64,000 nucleotides of DNA from SAR86 cluster bacterium SAR86E (lineage in GTDB: Bacteria; Pseudomonadota; Gammaproteobacteria; Magnimaribacterales; D2472). Positions within the stretch are counted from its first letter, which is position 1. Every line of letters starts with the position of its first letter. The position numbers and the translations under genes are program-made. The notes beneath the pieces were generated by a model, which saw only the letters and a program-made list of their open reading frames with translations, did not search any database and was not told the origin of the DNA. The stretch is from the NCBI GenBank assembly GCA_000307935.1, contig AMWX01000002.1, forward strand, positions 124,001-188,000. The letters run 5' to 3'. Shown in pieces: positions 39,273 to 50,595 of this stretch.

Positions 39273-40074
39273 AGTATTTATAGAAAGGGTAACTGCTTCT
39301 AATGGAAGTGTATTTACGGGTCCAGGAACAAATAGTTACCTTATCGGCAAGGATGACATTACTCTTGTAGACCCAGGTCCAAAAATTGATGCTCATATCG
39401 AAAACTTAATTAACCTTGGTGAAGGCAAGATTAAGCGAATTTTAGTTACTCATACTCATCGTGATCACTCTCCAGCCGCTAAAGTTTTAGGAGAAATACT
39501 TGATGTACCCCTGATGGGCAGATTGCTTAAAAAAGATGATTCCCTGCAAGATAGAACTTTTAAACCAGATTGCATTTTAAAGCATGGGGATTTAATCAAA
39601 ACAGATGAATACACCATAGAGACTGTTCATACTCCAGGGCATGCATCAAATCACCTATGTTATTTAATTAAAGAGGAAAAAGTGATGCTTACTGGAGATC
39701 ATATTATGAATGGATCAACGGTTGTTATTGTACATCCAGATGGTTCTATGAAAGATTACCTACAATCTCTGGAGTTGCTACGAAATTATGATTTTAACAA
39801 AATAGGCCCTGGTCATGGTGATTTTCTAGAAGACCCAATGATGGTGGTTGACTGGATTATCAACCATAGGCTAGAAAGAGAAAAAAAAGTTATATCTAAG
39901 TTGAAAATATCCTCCGCTATAACCTCAAAGGATTTAGTGGAAAGTGTTTATGATGATGTTGATCCAAAGCTTCATCCTATTGCAATCTGGAGCTTGGAAG
40001 CACATTTATATAAGCTTCTCGAAGAAGAAATAGTTGAATTCGAATCAACTGAGAAAATTTGGTCTTTTAAATAA
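39259..40074 (+). CDS. MBL-fold metallo-hydrolase (LACTB2-like)
   Basis: PGTNSYLIGKDDITLVDPGP, VTHTHRDHSPAAKVL, HTPGHASNHLCYLI, GDHIMNGSTVVI, GPGHGD; start moved from 39166. Confidence 0.9.
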   Translation: MKMSRVFIERVTASNGSVFTGPGTNSYLIGKDDITLVDPGPKIDAHIENLINLGEGKIKRILVTHTHRDHSPAAKVLGEILDVPLMGRLLKKDDSLQDRTFKPDCILKHGDLIKTDEYTIETVHTPGHASNHLCYLIKEEKVMLTGDHIMNGSTVVIVHPDGSMKDYLQSLELLRNYDFNKIGPGHGDFLEDPMMVVDWIINHRLEREKKVISKLKISSAITSKDLVESVYDDVDPKLHPIAIWSLEAHLYKLLEEEIVEFESTEKIWSFK

Positions 40075-40078
40075 ATAG

Positions 40079-40441
40079 ATGTTCGCTTTTTTCTTAGGCT
40101 GCTTATATTTAATTGCAGCTTTAATAAACCTATGGTTAATTAAAGAAAAATTTAATATTTTTGGTTTTATTTTAAATCCTCGCAATAGAAATTTCCTGCT
40201 TATTTTTGAAGCGCCTTTTTTAGTTGTAAGTTTTGCGGCAATCGTTGAAGAAAACCATTGGTTTCTTTTTTTGATATTCTTTTTGCATGCAATCAACTCG
40301 ATGATTCTTTTAATCATGCCTCAGTTTTTTTATCAGTCGAAAGAGGATATGCAATTCATAGACGTGGAGTCTTTGAATAATTATCTGGTAATCATCACTT
40401 CAGCTACTGGAGTGGGATGTCTGTTAATTAGTTATTTATAA
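40079..40441 (+). CDS. Small predicted membrane protein of unknown function
   Basis: 120 aa, several hydrophobic segments; no family recognised. Confidence 0.6.
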   Translation: MFAFFLGCLYLIAALINLWLIKEKFNIFGFILNPRNRNFLLIFEAPFLVVSFAAIVEENHWFLFLIFFLHAINSMILLIMPQFFYQSKEDMQFIDVESLNNYLVIITSATGVGCLLISYL

Positions 40442-42364
40442 ACTTATTTTATTTTTAATTAAATCATCAACCACGCTTGGATCAGCTAAAGTTGATGTAT
40501 CCCCAAGATTGTCAAACTCACCGCCAGCAACTTTTCTTAGAATTCTTCTCATAATTTTTCCAGATCTTGTTTTTGGAAGACCTGGAGCCCATTGAATCAG
40601 ATCAGGTTTTGCAATAGGGCTAATTTCTTGAGCAACAAAATTTTGCAACTCTGCAATTAAACCTTCATTTTCTTCCTCCCCCACCATTAGTGTCACGTAT
40701 GCATATATACCTTGACCTTTGATGGGATGCTCAAAACCCACAATTGCCGCTTCAGCAACTTTTTCATGCAGTACCAAAGCACTTTCAATTTCAGCGGTAC
40801 CAAGTCTGTGCCCAGATACATTCAATACATCATCAACTCTGCCGGTAATCCAAAAGTATCCATCTTCATCTCTTTTAGCCCCATCACCAGTAAAGTAAGC
40901 ATTCTCATAAGTTGAAAAATATGTATCAATCATTCGTTGATGATCTCCATAAACGCTTCTTATTTGGCTTGGCCATGATTGAGTGATAATCAAATTACCT
41001 GATTGTTCTCCCTCTAAGATCAAGCCATTCTCATCCACAAGCTCAGGCTTGACTCCAAAAAATGGCAAAGTTGCTGAGCCTGGTTTTACTGGAGTTATGC
41101 CCGCAATAGGAGAGATTAAGACCGATCCTGTTTCTGTTTGCCACCAGGTATCAATGATATGACAAGCCTCATTGCCAACCACTTTGAAATACCATTCCCA
41201 TGCTTCAGGATTGATTGGCTCTCCAACGGTTCCAAGCAAACGAAGGCTTTTTCTGCTTGTTTCTAGGACGTGTTGATCTCCTTGAGCCATTAAAGCTCTG
41301 AGGGCTGTTGGTGCTGTATAAAAAATAGAAATTTGATGCTTATCACAAATTTCCCAGAATCTAGAGGGAGTAGGGTATGTTGGCACTCCCTCAAACATCA
41401 AACTCGTCGCTCCATTAGACAAGGGGCCATAGAGTATATAAGTATGGCCTGTAATCCACCCTACGTCTGCAGTACACCAATATTTATCACTAGACTCATA
41501 CCCAAAAAGGTATTTAAAGCTTAGGTGGGCCCCTAGCAGATATCCTGCGGTAGTGTGCATTACACCTTTTGGCTTTCCTGTCGACCCTGATGTATATAAG
41601 ATGAATAATGGGTCCTCTGAATCCATTGGTTCACACGGACAATCACTTGATGCAGCAGCAAACATTTCCTCATAATTTCTATCTCTATCAGCCACCCAAT
41701 TAATCGACCCATTTGTTCGCTTGATGACCAAGCAATGCGCCACTTCTGGGCACTCTAACAATGCACTATCAACGTTATCTTTAAGAGAAATTGTCTTTCC
41801 ACCTCTTATAGCTTCATCTGCTGTTACAACTATGCTGCAGTCTGCATCTAAGATTCTGTCCTTGAGAGATTCTGGAGAAAAGCCACCAAATACAACAGAG
41901 TGGATTGCACCAATTCTTGCGCATGCCAACATTGCATAAGCTGCCTCTGGAATCATCGGCATGTATATACAGATTCTTGATCCCTTTGAGGCTCCTAAAT
42001 CTTTTAAAATATTTCCAAACTTGCTGACATTTTCGTGCAAGCTTGCATAACTAATTTCTTTAGATTCGTCGGGATTATCTCCTTCCCAGATAAATGCAGT
42101 CTTGCTTGCATGCATCGATAAATGTCTATCAATGCAGTTGTAGGCAATATTAATCTTTCCACCTTCAAACCACTTTGAATCAGCAAACTTGTTATTATGA
42201 ACGCTTGTAAAAGGCTTCATCCAATCTAAATTTTCTTCAGCTTGCGCACCAAAGAATACCTGAGGATTATCAATAGATTGATGATACATAGACTTATATT
42301 CATCTAAATCTTTTATAAATGGGTTATCAAGATTTTCAGGAGGAAGATATTGTTTGTCTGACAT
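40436..42364 (-). CDS. acs: Acetyl-CoA synthetase (AMP-forming)
   Basis: [86 protein letters not shown]. Confidence 0.96.
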   Translation of the reverse strand: MSDKQYLPPENLDNPFIKDLDEYKSMYHQSIDNPQVFFGAQAEENLDWMKPFTSVHNNKFADSKWFEGGKINIAYNCIDRHLSMHASKTAFIWEGDNPDESKEISYASLHENVSKFGNILKDLGASKGSRICIYMPMIPEAAYAMLACARIGAIHSVVFGGFSPESLKDRILDADCSIVVTADEAIRGGKTISLKDNVDSALLECPEVAHCLVIKRTNGSINWVADRDRNYEEMFAAASSDCPCEPMDSEDPLFILYTSGSTGKPKGVMHTTAGYLLGAHLSFKYLFGYESSDKYWCTADVGWITGHTYILYGPLSNGATSLMFEGVPTYPTPSRFWEICDKHQISIFYTAPTALRALMAQGDQHVLETSRKSLRLLGTVGEPINPEAWEWYFKVVGNEACHIIDTWWQTETGSVLISPIAGITPVKPGSATLPFFGVKPELVDENGLILEGEQSGNLIITQSWPSQIRSVYGDHQRMIDTYFSTYENAYFTGDGAKRDEDGYFWITGRVDDVLNVSGHRLGTAEIESALVLHEKVAEAAIVGFEHPIKGQGIYAYVTLMVGEEENEGLIAELQNFVAQEISPIAKPDLIQWAPGLPKTRSGKIMRRILRKVAGGEFDNLGDTSTLADPSVVDDLIKNKISL

Positions 42365-42387
42365 TAAATTTCAGATTTTTTAAAGTT

Positions 42388-43053
42388 TTATAGAATAGAT
42401 GGCTGGGGATTTATAAAATTTTTACCTCTTGGATCAGACACAATTTTATTTATGAGCATATCGTAGTCAGAGCCGCCTCCTTCAAGATCAATATCAGCTG
42501 CGTTAATAATTAGTAGAGGAGCATTTTCAAAGTATAAAAAGAATTTTGAGTAAGCATCATTTAATCTTTCTAAATAATCTACAGTTAAAAATTTTTCATC
42601 AGGGTTACCACGTTTATTGATTCTCTCTAACAAAATTTCCACAGGAGCTTGAAGATAAATTACTAAATCAGGTGAAGGTGCATCCAAAGTTAAATGTTCA
42701 TAGACTTTGTCATATAAACCCATTTCTTCCTCGGATAAAGTTACCTCTGCAAACAATCTATCTTTTTGAATTAAAAAATCTGCAACTCGGACAGGTTCAA
42801 ACAGCGATCGTTGTTTTAAGTCTTCAATTTGTTGCATGCGTTGAAACAAAAAGAATAATTGGGTTGCCAGTGCCGATTGTTTTGGATTCCTATAAAAGCT
42901 TTTAAGAAAGGGGTTTTCTGCTGGCTGCTCTAAAAAAACATCATAATTAAATGTTTCTGCAATCTTATGGGCAAGCGTAGTCTTTCCAACGCCAATTGGC
43001 CCCTCAATTGCAATATATTTTGGAAGCGGAGCTTCCTGTAAAGCTGGTTCCAT
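42388..43053 (-). CDS. Deoxynucleoside kinase
   Basis: IAIEGPIGVGKTTLAHKIAE, VADFLIQKDRLFAEVTL, DLVIYLQAPVEILLERINKRGN. Confidence 0.9.
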   Translation of the reverse strand: MEPALQEAPLPKYIAIEGPIGVGKTTLAHKIAETFNYDVFLEQPAENPFLKSFYRNPKQSALATQLFFLFQRMQQIEDLKQRSLFEPVRVADFLIQKDRLFAEVTLSEEEMGLYDKVYEHLTLDAPSPDLVIYLQAPVEILLERINKRGNPDEKFLTVDYLERLNDAYSKFFLYFENAPLLIINAADIDLEGGGSDYDMLINKIVSDPRGKNFINPQPSIL

Positions 43054-43079
43054 ACGGTTTATATTCTATTTATTAAAGG

Positions 43080-44360
43080 TTAGCTTAACTCTTCCAAGAA
43101 ACCAAATTTTTTCTCAACTGGACCATTTCTTGATTCTCTTAATGATTTAAGTAATTCAATTTTTCCTGGCCGATTAATCCTTTGAAATTGAGTCCACCAT
43201 TCACCTATACCTTGGGTGTCATTGGCTGCTTCTTCCCTTAAAAGCAAGAAATCATAAGCAGCTCTGAATCGAGGATGATTTAAAATTTTGTAGGGCTGAT
43301 GACCCAATCGTGTCTCAAGTTTTAATTGCAGAGACCAAATATCTTTAATATATCCATGAAATTTTCTTGGCACTGCAGTCAGTGTTTGTTGTTCTCTAAT
43401 AATTCTGTCCATGCTTCTAAAAAATTTTCTTAAATTTAAAACTCCCTTTTCCTTTGATGCCTCGACTAATCTTGGCCAAAGTAGTGCAGCGATTAGGAAT
43501 CCCGGAGTAATAGATTTCGATGCCTTTAACCTATTATCAGTATTTATTAATGCAGCATGCTGAAATCTTAAGCCAAATGTATCTTCAGCATAATCATTTG
43601 AATTAATTAGATATTTTAAAACTCCAAAAGATTCTAGTTTATTAAAATTATTAAGGGCATTTTTTGTAAGGAAAATCTTACAAAATTCATCAAACATTCT
43701 TGCATTGGAAATATTGCCTAGTAGATAGCCTTTTTGATAGATAGCTTCTTTAACAGCGTTAGAAATTTTAAAGTTTAGTTTTGAGCTAAATCTAATTGCA
43801 CGCAAACTCCTAACAGGATCTTCTTCAAATCTAACTAGCGGATCACCAATTGAAACAAGAATTTTCTTTTGTATGTGATTAAGACCATTATGAAAATCTC
43901 GTAAGTCATTTTCTATAGGATCAAAATATAGAGCATTAATAGAAAAGTCTCTTCTTACGCAGTCTTCCTCTAAAGTTCCCCAAACATTATCTCTAAGAAT
44001 TTTTCCTTCAGAATCTTTAATCACTTCAGAGATATTACTTTGTTTAGAGGCATTTGATCTAAAGGTAGAGACTTCGATCAATTCATTTCTGCTAAAAACA
44101 TGAACCAAACGAAATCTTTTGCCAATAATTCTAGATGATCTAAATAACTTTCTGACTTCTTCAGGAGTAGCGTCTGTTGAAACATCAAAATCTTTTGCTT
44201 TAATCCCAACTAGTGAATCACGCACACACCCGCCAACAAGATAGCCCTGGAAACCTGATTGCTTGAGTTTTTTAACAATCTCAATTGCAAATGGACTGAA
44301 TTTATCTTCCTTGAGGATTTTGGGAGTTTTAACTTTTGATGCTTTATTTGTTTTGTTCAA
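43080..44360 (-). CDS. pcnB: Poly(A) polymerase I
   Basis: GYLVGGCVRDSLVGIKAKDFDVSTDATPEEVRKLF, RRDFSINALYFDP. Confidence 0.95.
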   Translation of the reverse strand: MNKTNKASKVKTPKILKEDKFSPFAIEIVKKLKQSGFQGYLVGGCVRDSLVGIKAKDFDVSTDATPEEVRKLFRSSRIIGKRFRLVHVFSRNELIEVSTFRSNASKQSNISEVIKDSEGKILRDNVWGTLEEDCVRRDFSINALYFDPIENDLRDFHNGLNHIQKKILVSIGDPLVRFEEDPVRSLRAIRFSSKLNFKISNAVKEAIYQKGYLLGNISNARMFDEFCKIFLTKNALNNFNKLESFGVLKYLINSNDYAEDTFGLRFQHAALINTDNRLKASKSITPGFLIAALLWPRLVEASKEKGVLNLRKFFRSMDRIIREQQTLTAVPRKFHGYIKDIWSLQLKLETRLGHQPYKILNHPRFRAAYDFLLLREEAANDTQGIGEWWTQFQRINRPGKIELLKSLRESRNGPVEKKFGFLEELS

Positions 44361-44392
44361 AAGCTTAAAAGAAAATTTTTTGAGCTGGGTTT

Positions 44393-44980
44393 TTATCCAC
44401 CAAGTTGTTTTTCTTTAATTTCATCAAGTGTTTTACAGTCGATACAGTGTGTGGCAGTAGGACGGGCTTCAAGTCTTTTCACTCCTATTTCTATTCCACA
44501 AGCATAACAGTAACCATAGTCATCCTGTTTAATTTGTTCTAAGGAACCTGCAATTTTATTAATTAGCTTTCTTTCTCTATCCCTTGTTCTAAGCTCGAAA
44601 GCAAATTCCTCTTCCTGTGATGCCCTGTCAATTGGATCTGCGTAAGACTCACCCTTATTTTTTAAATGATCAAAAGTTTTTTGCATTTCTTCTCGCAAGT
44701 GCTCGCGCCACTCAATTAAAACTGCATTAAAGTGCTTTTTCATTGCGGCACTCATATATTTTTCACCTTTTCTACCTTTATATGAAGAGATTGGTGTAGA
44801 CCTTTTCCTAGAAGCTGTTTTTTTAGCAGGAGCTTTTCTAGCAGGGGCCTTCTTGGCTGGAGCCTTCTTAGCAGGGGCTTTCTTAGCAGGGGCTTTCTTA
44901 GCAGGGGCTTTCTTGATAGCAGCCTTCTTGGCTTGAGTTTTTTTAGCAGTTGATTTTTTTGTATCTGCTTTTTTTGGCAT
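44393..44980 (-). CDS. dksA: DksA-family RNA polymerase regulator with Lys/Ala/Pro-rich repeat extension
   Basis: C-terminal [52 protein letters not shown]-terminal [33 protein letters not shown]. Confidence 0.93.
   Translation of the reverse strand: MPKKADTKKSTAKKTQAKKAAIKKAPAKKAPAKKAPAKKAPAKKAPARKAPAKKTASRKRSTPISSYKGRKGEKYMSAAMKKHFNAVLIEWREHLREEMQKTFDHLKNKGESYADPIDRASQEEEFAFELRTRDRERKLINKIAGSLEQIKQDDYGYCYACGIEIGVKRLEARPTATHCIDCKTLDEIKEKQLGG
44824..44937 (-). repeat. Tandem 15-bp coding repeat (AKKAP unit) in dksA
   Basis: Plus-strand units agcaggggctttctt repeated with minor variation, at least 6 copies. Confidence 0.85.
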
Positions 44981-45038
44981 ATTTTTAGTAATAAAAAGTT
45001 TTTAGGCGCATGAAATTATCAGAAAGCAGAGTAATAAG

Positions 45039-46043
45039 CTAGCTTTTTTTAAAATTATTTAGCACTTCCTTGTATGATTCTTGTGTTAGCCTTGGCCCAA
45101 ATGTTTCTACAATCTTTGAGGCTCCATAATTTGCAAATTCTGCACAAGACTTTAAATCATTGTCTTGCAGTAATGCATACATGAAGCTTCCTGCAAACAT
45201 ATCTCCAGCTCCATTAGTATCTACAGGCTCAATATTAGCTTTGGGCGTATGAATTATTTCATCACTAGTAATTACCGCGCTTCCTTTTTCTCCCATTGTA
45301 ATTATTGAAGTATAAGATTTTTCTTGCAGTTTCATAAACGCTTCTTCAATATTTTCTGCATCAACAAATGCCATTGCTTCGTCATCATTTCCAAAAATAT
45401 AGTCCAAGCCAAAAGACTCCATTTCAAGAAATTTTTCTTTAAATCCCATGACAATTCCGGGATCAGATAACGAGAAAGCTATTTTTACATCAGGGAAGTT
45501 TTGAAGATGATTAAGGGCTTGCAAGGTGACTTTATAATTCTCTTCACTGGTTACCATATATCCCTCGATATAGAAAATTTTAGAATTTGCTATTTGATTT
45601 AAATCTAGGTCATTTTCATCCATTAACGAACTAACATTAAGTGCAGTGGTCATTGTTCTTTTGGCGTCTGGAGTAACAAGGATCAGACATTTTCCAGTTG
45701 GAATTGTTTTAGCAGATGCCATATTTCCTTTATGACCAACCCCAGCCTCTTTTAGACTTTCAAGATACCTGACTCCATCTTGGTCATCAGAAACTTTACA
45801 GGTATGAAAGCACTTGGCACCAAAACTTGCTGCTGCAACAAGACTGTTGGTTGCAGATCCGCCACAGTCTGAAACAGTATCTGCCCCAGATTCAATCAGT
45901 CTTTCAATAATTGGTGAATGTTCTTCAGCACTGGATAAAGTCATTTGATCTATTTCCAGACCAAGCTCTTGTATAAGGCTATGCTCAACTTTAAAAACAG
46001 TATCCACAAGAGCGTTGCCAATTGCGCTAATATCATTTTTCAT
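45039..46043 (-). CDS. Adenosine kinase/PfkB-family sugar kinase
   Basis: DCGGSATNSLVAAASFGAKCFHTCKVSDDQDG, PVDTNGAGDMFAGSFMYAL. Confidence 0.92.
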   Translation of the reverse strand: MKNDISAIGNALVDTVFKVEHSLIQELGLEIDQMTLSSAEEHSPIIERLIESGADTVSDCGGSATNSLVAAASFGAKCFHTCKVSDDQDGVRYLESLKEAGVGHKGNMASAKTIPTGKCLILVTPDAKRTMTTALNVSSLMDENDLDLNQIANSKIFYIEGYMVTSEENYKVTLQALNHLQNFPDVKIAFSLSDPGIVMGFKEKFLEMESFGLDYIFGNDDEAMAFVDAENIEEAFMKLQEKSYTSIITMGEKGSAVITSDEIIHTPKANIEPVDTNGAGDMFAGSFMYALLQDNDLKSCAEFANYGASKIVETFGPRLTQESYKEVLNNFKKS

Positions 46044-46045
46044 TT

Positions 46046-47329
46046 TTATAATTCCTTGATTGCTTTTTCAATCTTTATTTTTGTTTGATCAATTATTGAA
46101 TGATCATGGGTAGAGGATATGAATCCAGCCTCATACTTTGATGGCGCAAAATATATGCCTTGATTTAAAGCGGTATAAAAGAACTTTTTAAACATATCAT
46201 CATCACTATGCACAACATCTTCAAAATTATTGGGCAAGCTTTCACTAAAGAAAAAACCAAACATGCCCCCAATAGAGGAAGTTGAAAAGGGTATGCCTTT
46301 GGCATTCATAAGATTTTTTGTATGAGTCATTATTTCTGAAGAAGCTTTTTCTAATTCATTAAATGGATTTACGTTGATCAAGGTATCTAACAAAGCAATC
46401 CCAGCGCTCATTGCTAGTGGATTTCCAGATAATGTTCCTGCTTGATATATAGGACCTATTGGAGCAAGTTGGTCCATAATAACTTGCTTTCCTCCAAAGG
46501 CACCAACGGGGAGCCCCCCACCAATTACTTTCCCAAGAGCTGTTAAATCAGGCTGGATTTTATATATTGCTTGCGCACCTCCAAGATTTACCCTGAAACC
46601 CGACATGACTTCGTCAAATATTAGAAGAGAGTCATGTGCATCACATAATTCTCGCAAGGTATTAAGGAATGAGGGATTTCCTGGAATGAATCCCATATTA
46701 CCAGCAATGGGCTCTACAATAATTGCAGCAAGATCGTCACTTACTTCATTCATAACCTCTGATAGAGCTTCAACATCATTATAAGGACAGCTGTATGTTA
46801 GGGCTGCTAACTCCTTTGGTATTCCAGGAGAATCTGGCAAACCAAATGTAGAAACCCCAGAGCCTGCTTTTACCAACAATGAATCAACATGACCATGATA
46901 ACAACCAGTAAATTTAATAATCTTATTTTTACCTGTGAAGCCCCTAGCAAGCCTAATGCAGCTCATGGTAGCTTCAGTTCCAGAGTTAACCATTCGCAAT
47001 TTTTCCATTGAAGGAACCTGACTCTTAATTATTCTTGCAAGACTATTTTCTATACTTGTGGGTGCACCGTAACTTGTCCCAAGTTCTAGCTGAGCTTTAA
47101 TTGCATCTAAAATAATTGGATTTGAATGACCAAGAATCATTGGGCCCCAAGAACCTATAAAATCTATGTATTTATTATCGTCTTCATCTATCAAAATTGG
47201 ACCTTTTGCAGATTTAAAAAAAACTGGCTTCCCATCAACATTTTTAAACGCTCGAACTGGAGAATTTACCCCGCCTGGCATAAGCGATTGAGCTTGCTCA
47301 AAAAGTGATTCTGAATTTGTTCTTTTCAA
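46046..47329 (-). CDS. hemL: Glutamate-1-semialdehyde 2,1-aminomutase
   Basis: LMPGGVNSPVRAFKNVDG, NSGTEATMSCIRLARG, DEVMSGFRVN, LGKVIGGGLPVGAFGGK. Confidence 0.97.
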   Translation of the reverse strand: MKRTNSESLFEQAQSLMPGGVNSPVRAFKNVDGKPVFFKSAKGPILIDEDDNKYIDFIGSWGPMILGHSNPIILDAIKAQLELGTSYGAPTSIENSLARIIKSQVPSMEKLRMVNSGTEATMSCIRLARGFTGKNKIIKFTGCYHGHVDSLLVKAGSGVSTFGLPDSPGIPKELAALTYSCPYNDVEALSEVMNEVSDDLAAIIVEPIAGNMGFIPGNPSFLNTLRELCDAHDSLLIFDEVMSGFRVNLGGAQAIYKIQPDLTALGKVIGGGLPVGAFGGKQVIMDQLAPIGPIYQAGTLSGNPLAMSAGIALLDTLINVNPFNELEKASSEIMTHTKNLMNAKGIPFSTSSIGGMFGFFFSESLPNNFEDVVHSDDDMFKKFFYTALNQGIYFAPSKYEAGFISSTHDHSIIDQTKIKIEKAIKEL

Positions 47330-47402
47330 AAGTATTTAGTAAAAGTTTTTATAGAAACCGAAGATTATGCTGAAGATTGTAACAAATTTCTACTTAGGAT
47401 TT

Positions 47403-47834
47403 TTAGAACTTAAAGACGGCAGCAATTATTCCTATAAGCAATAGCAAGACTGGTATCTCATTAAAAACACGTAACTTGAAGCCAGTCCAATTATGCGAGG
47501 CAGATTTTAAATTTTTGAGAATCTTCCAACAAAATATTTGGTAAAAAAATAAAACTAAAACTACAAAAAGTTTAACAATAATCCAGTTTTGAGATAAAAA
47601 TCCAATCCAATCAGAACCAAGAAACCCCATCAATAATCCAAAAAATATTGCTAAAAGCCCCAATGGGGTAATAAACCTAATTAAATTTTCTTGCATTATG
47701 GTTAGTTGATCTTTTGTCTCCTGATTTTCAGTCTCTACGTGATAAACAAACAAGCGTGGTAAGTAAAAAATGCCAGCAAACCATGACACCATAAATAGAA
47801 TATGTAGGACTTTAAAAACAAGATATAAGCTCAT
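47403..47834 (-). CDS. hemJ: HemJ-like protoporphyrinogen oxidase/CopD-family membrane protein
   Basis: VLHILFMVSWFAGIFYLPRLFVYH, four hydrophobic segments; adjacent to hemL. Confidence 0.85.
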   Translation of the reverse strand: MSLYLVFKVLHILFMVSWFAGIFYLPRLFVYHVETENQETKDQLTIMQENLIRFITPLGLLAIFFGLLMGFLGSDWIGFLSQNWIIVKLFVVLVLFFYQIFCWKILKNLKSASHNWTGFKLRVFNEIPVLLLLIGIIAAVFKF

Positions 47835-47930
47835 AGATGTATCATTTTAGCCCCTCTAAGGCCTGGATAGAAAAATATTTTAGGCTTAATGTTGTTGAAT
47901 GTATTTTTAATCCTATAAAATAAGTATCTT

Positions 47931-48266
47931 ATGAGCTCTGAAATGACATCAATCAATCTTAGTAGCAATGCTGTAAAGCGTATTCAAGACCTTTTGCCTA
48001 GTCATAAATCAACTTATTTTAGGGTGTATGTTACAGGTGGAGGGTGTTCTGGTTTTCAATATGGATTTAAATTTGATGATAGCCCTGTCGGAGATGATGA
48101 TACTGTAAATTTTGATGGCTTCACCATCTTGCTAGACTCTCTTTCGTATCCATATCTTTATGGGTCAACATTGGATTATGTTGAAGATCTTTCTGGCTCA
48201 AGATTTTTGGTTACAAACCCAAATGCAAAGACTACATGTGGGTGCGGCGAGTCATTCACTATCTAG
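47931..48266 (+). CDS. erpA: Iron-sulfur cluster insertion protein ErpA
   Basis: [38 protein letters not shown]. Confidence 0.96.
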   Translation: MSSEMTSINLSSNAVKRIQDLLPSHKSTYFRVYVTGGGCSGFQYGFKFDDSPVGDDDTVNFDGFTILLDSLSYPYLYGSTLDYVEDLSGSRFLVTNPNAKTTCGCGESFTI

Positions 48267-49347
48267 ATTTAGTTACAGTACCAAGCAACCCTTTATTTTT
48301 ATTTACAATCAAAGGATTGTTAAAAATTCTTTGTCTTGCCATCCATCCAAATGCCATAGCTTCTATTGCTTGTGGGTTTAAACCATATTCACTAGTTGAA
48401 GTAACAGTTAGCTTTGTATGTTTTTCAATTGCGCTCATTAAGAAAGAATTTTTAACTCCACCTCCACAGACAATAATTTGATTGGGTGATTTCTTTAATG
48501 AGAGTATAGACTTAGCTATAGATATAGCAGTGAGTTCTGTTAGCGTTGCCAAAATATCATTAGAGGGTTTTTTAAGTAGCTGCTTAGGAATGAATGCAAT
48601 ATTAAATATTTCTTTTCCAGTAGATTTTGGGTGCCGCCTTTTAAAAAAAGAATGGCTTAACATTTTATTAAGCGAGGGAGTGTGAACCTTTCCACTTTTT
48701 GCATGCTCGCCATTTTTATCAAAGGGGCGATAGAGAAATTTTTGACAAAAAATATCCATCAGCGCATTTCCTGGACCACAATCAGAACCGTAAAAGTTCT
48801 TTCTTCCGTTCAGGTAAGTAAAGTTAGAAATTCCACCAATATTAAGCACAACCAGAGGCACATTTTTTTTTGAAAAAACTTTTTGATGAAATTCTGGAAC
48901 AAGTGGCGCGCCTTCTCCGCCGAGTTTAATATGGTCATTTCTAAAATCACTCACAACATCTATCTCACATTTATTTGCAATAATTTTGGGATCACCGGCT
49001 TGAATAGAGAATGGATATCTGCCTTTTGGCTTGTGAAATAATGTCTGACCCGATAAGCCAATTGCAGCAACATTGCTTTTATTTATTTTATGGTGAGCAA
49101 GAAATTTTCTTATTGACCTGCTGAAAGCAATGCCAATTTTATGATTTAATTCATAATACTTTTCAAGACTTAATTCTTGTTGTTGAATTACGTTTGAAAT
49201 ATCTGCATTTAAACTCGCAGCATAATTATAGGAACTAAATTTTAACAAGCTTATTTGATTAGAAAATTTTATAGCACAAATATCAATTCCATCATGGCTA
49301 GTGCCACTCATAGTACCAATATAAATCTTATTTAAAGAATTTCGCAT
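48259..49347 (-). CDS. anmK: Anhydro-N-acetylmuramic acid kinase
   Basis: [46 protein letters not shown]. Confidence 0.96.
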   Translation of the reverse strand: MRNSLNKIYIGTMSGTSHDGIDICAIKFSNQISLLKFSSYNYAASLNADISNVIQQQELSLEKYYELNHKIGIAFSRSIRKFLAHHKINKSNVAAIGLSGQTLFHKPKGRYPFSIQAGDPKIIANKCEIDVVSDFRNDHIKLGGEGAPLVPEFHQKVFSKKNVPLVVLNIGGISNFTYLNGRKNFYGSDCGPGNALMDIFCQKFLYRPFDKNGEHAKSGKVHTPSLNKMLSHSFFKRRHPKSTGKEIFNIAFIPKQLLKKPSNDILATLTELTAISIAKSILSLKKSPNQIIVCGGGVKNSFLMSAIEKHTKLTVTSTSEYGLNPQAIEAMAFGWMARQRIFNNPLIVNKNKGLLGTVTKSR

Positions 49348-50584
49348 TTGGATCTTTAGACAATAACTGATCTGCTATTTCTATGTAATTATTCTTGAAT
49401 ATTTCAAATTGATTTATTTTAGATTGATCTAGCGGAGCTGCTGAGGGAAGGGCTACCTTGAGCGGGTCTGTTCTTTTCTCGCCAATTCTAAATTCATAAT
49501 GAAGATGAGGGGCTGTAGCTAGCCCTGAATCACCTACGTATCCTATTGTCTGACCCTGCGAAACCTTCATTCCTTTTGTCATGCTTGGATGATACTTATC
49601 CATATGAGCATATAAAGTTGTTATTTCTCCTCCATGCCTAATAACTATTGTTCTTCCATACCCACTCTTCCATCCAACTGATTGAATTACTCCCTCGCCT
49701 GTGGCACGAATAGGCGTTCCTCTTTTGGCAGCGTAATCAACCCCATTATGAGCCCTGATAGTATTAAGAATCGGATGTCTTCTATTGGGGTTAAAGTGTG
49801 AGCTTACATAGGCAAAATCAAGTGGCGCCCTTAAAAAAGCTTTTTCAAGACTGCCGCCATCTATATTAAAGTATTCCCATTTCTTATTTTTTCCCTCGTA
49901 CCTTATAGCAGTGTATCGATTATTTTGGTTATAAAATTCTGCAAATAAAATACTGCCATTTTCAATTTTTTGACCATCAACAAACGGAGTTTCATATAAA
50001 AGCTTGAATCTATCTCCAGCTCTTATATCAAAAACAAAATCAATATCCCATCCAAAAATATATGCCAGATCCATAATCACACTTTCAGGAACGCTATTCT
50101 CTAAACCAGCTAAATAAAAAGATGATTCAATAACTCCTGTTTTAAAAGTGTTAATCAGCTCTGGTTTTCTATCAATTCTTTCAATTGATATTTCAGAAGA
50201 CAAATCAACCTCATAAGACAAAAGCGGCGATTTATAAATAATAATTTTTTGTAATTCTCCGTCTAAGTCTAAAAACTCTAATCTATCATTTGGAAGTATA
50301 TTTTTAATCTTATTAGTTCTATCTTCTCGAAATATTTTATAGGTATTATTTAATGAAACATTGTGCTTTTCAAATATCACAGATAGGTTTTCTCCCTCTT
50401 GTACTATATGAATCTTCCTTGTTTGAACGCCAGGTGTATTCTTGGTTGGCACAGATATAGTTTCTGAAACAAACTCCGGTAAAATGATTTCTTGTTCTAA
50501 CCCAGCATCATATATATATAAGATCCCAAATAGTCCTAATAACACAAAGGGTAATGTTTTGGCGCTGGGTCTATAGCTTGTCAC
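49328..50584 (-). CDS. M23-family metallopeptidase (murein endopeptidase-like)
   Basis: ILNTIRAHNGVDYAAKRGTPIRATGEGVI, TLYAHMDKYHPSMTKGMKVSQGQTIGYVGDSGLATAPHLHYEFR. Confidence 0.95.
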   Translation of the reverse strand: MTSYRPSAKTLPFVLLGLFGILYIYDAGLEQEIILPEFVSETISVPTKNTPGVQTRKIHIVQEGENLSVIFEKHNVSLNNTYKIFREDRTNKIKNILPNDRLEFLDLDGELQKIIIYKSPLLSYEVDLSSEISIERIDRKPELINTFKTGVIESSFYLAGLENSVPESVIMDLAYIFGWDIDFVFDIRAGDRFKLLYETPFVDGQKIENGSILFAEFYNQNNRYTAIRYEGKNKKWEYFNIDGGSLEKAFLRAPLDFAYVSSHFNPNRRHPILNTIRAHNGVDYAAKRGTPIRATGEGVIQSVGWKSGYGRTIVIRHGGEITTLYAHMDKYHPSMTKGMKVSQGQTIGYVGDSGLATAPHLHYEFRIGEKRTDPLKVALPSAAPLDQSKINQFEIFKNNYIEIADQLLSKDPNAKFFK

Positions 50585-50595
50585 AGTGCTTAAAT

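Noticed and set aside
44981-45038. AAGCTAGCTTTTTTT near the adenosine kinase stop as a plus-strand terminator
   Set aside because: Both flanking genes are on the minus strand, so the T-run is in the wrong orientation; the palindrome is also too short to form a convincing stem.
48236-48481. Plus-strand ORFs at the erpA/anmK junction
   Set aside because: Out of frame with erpA and antisense to anmK, both well supported.
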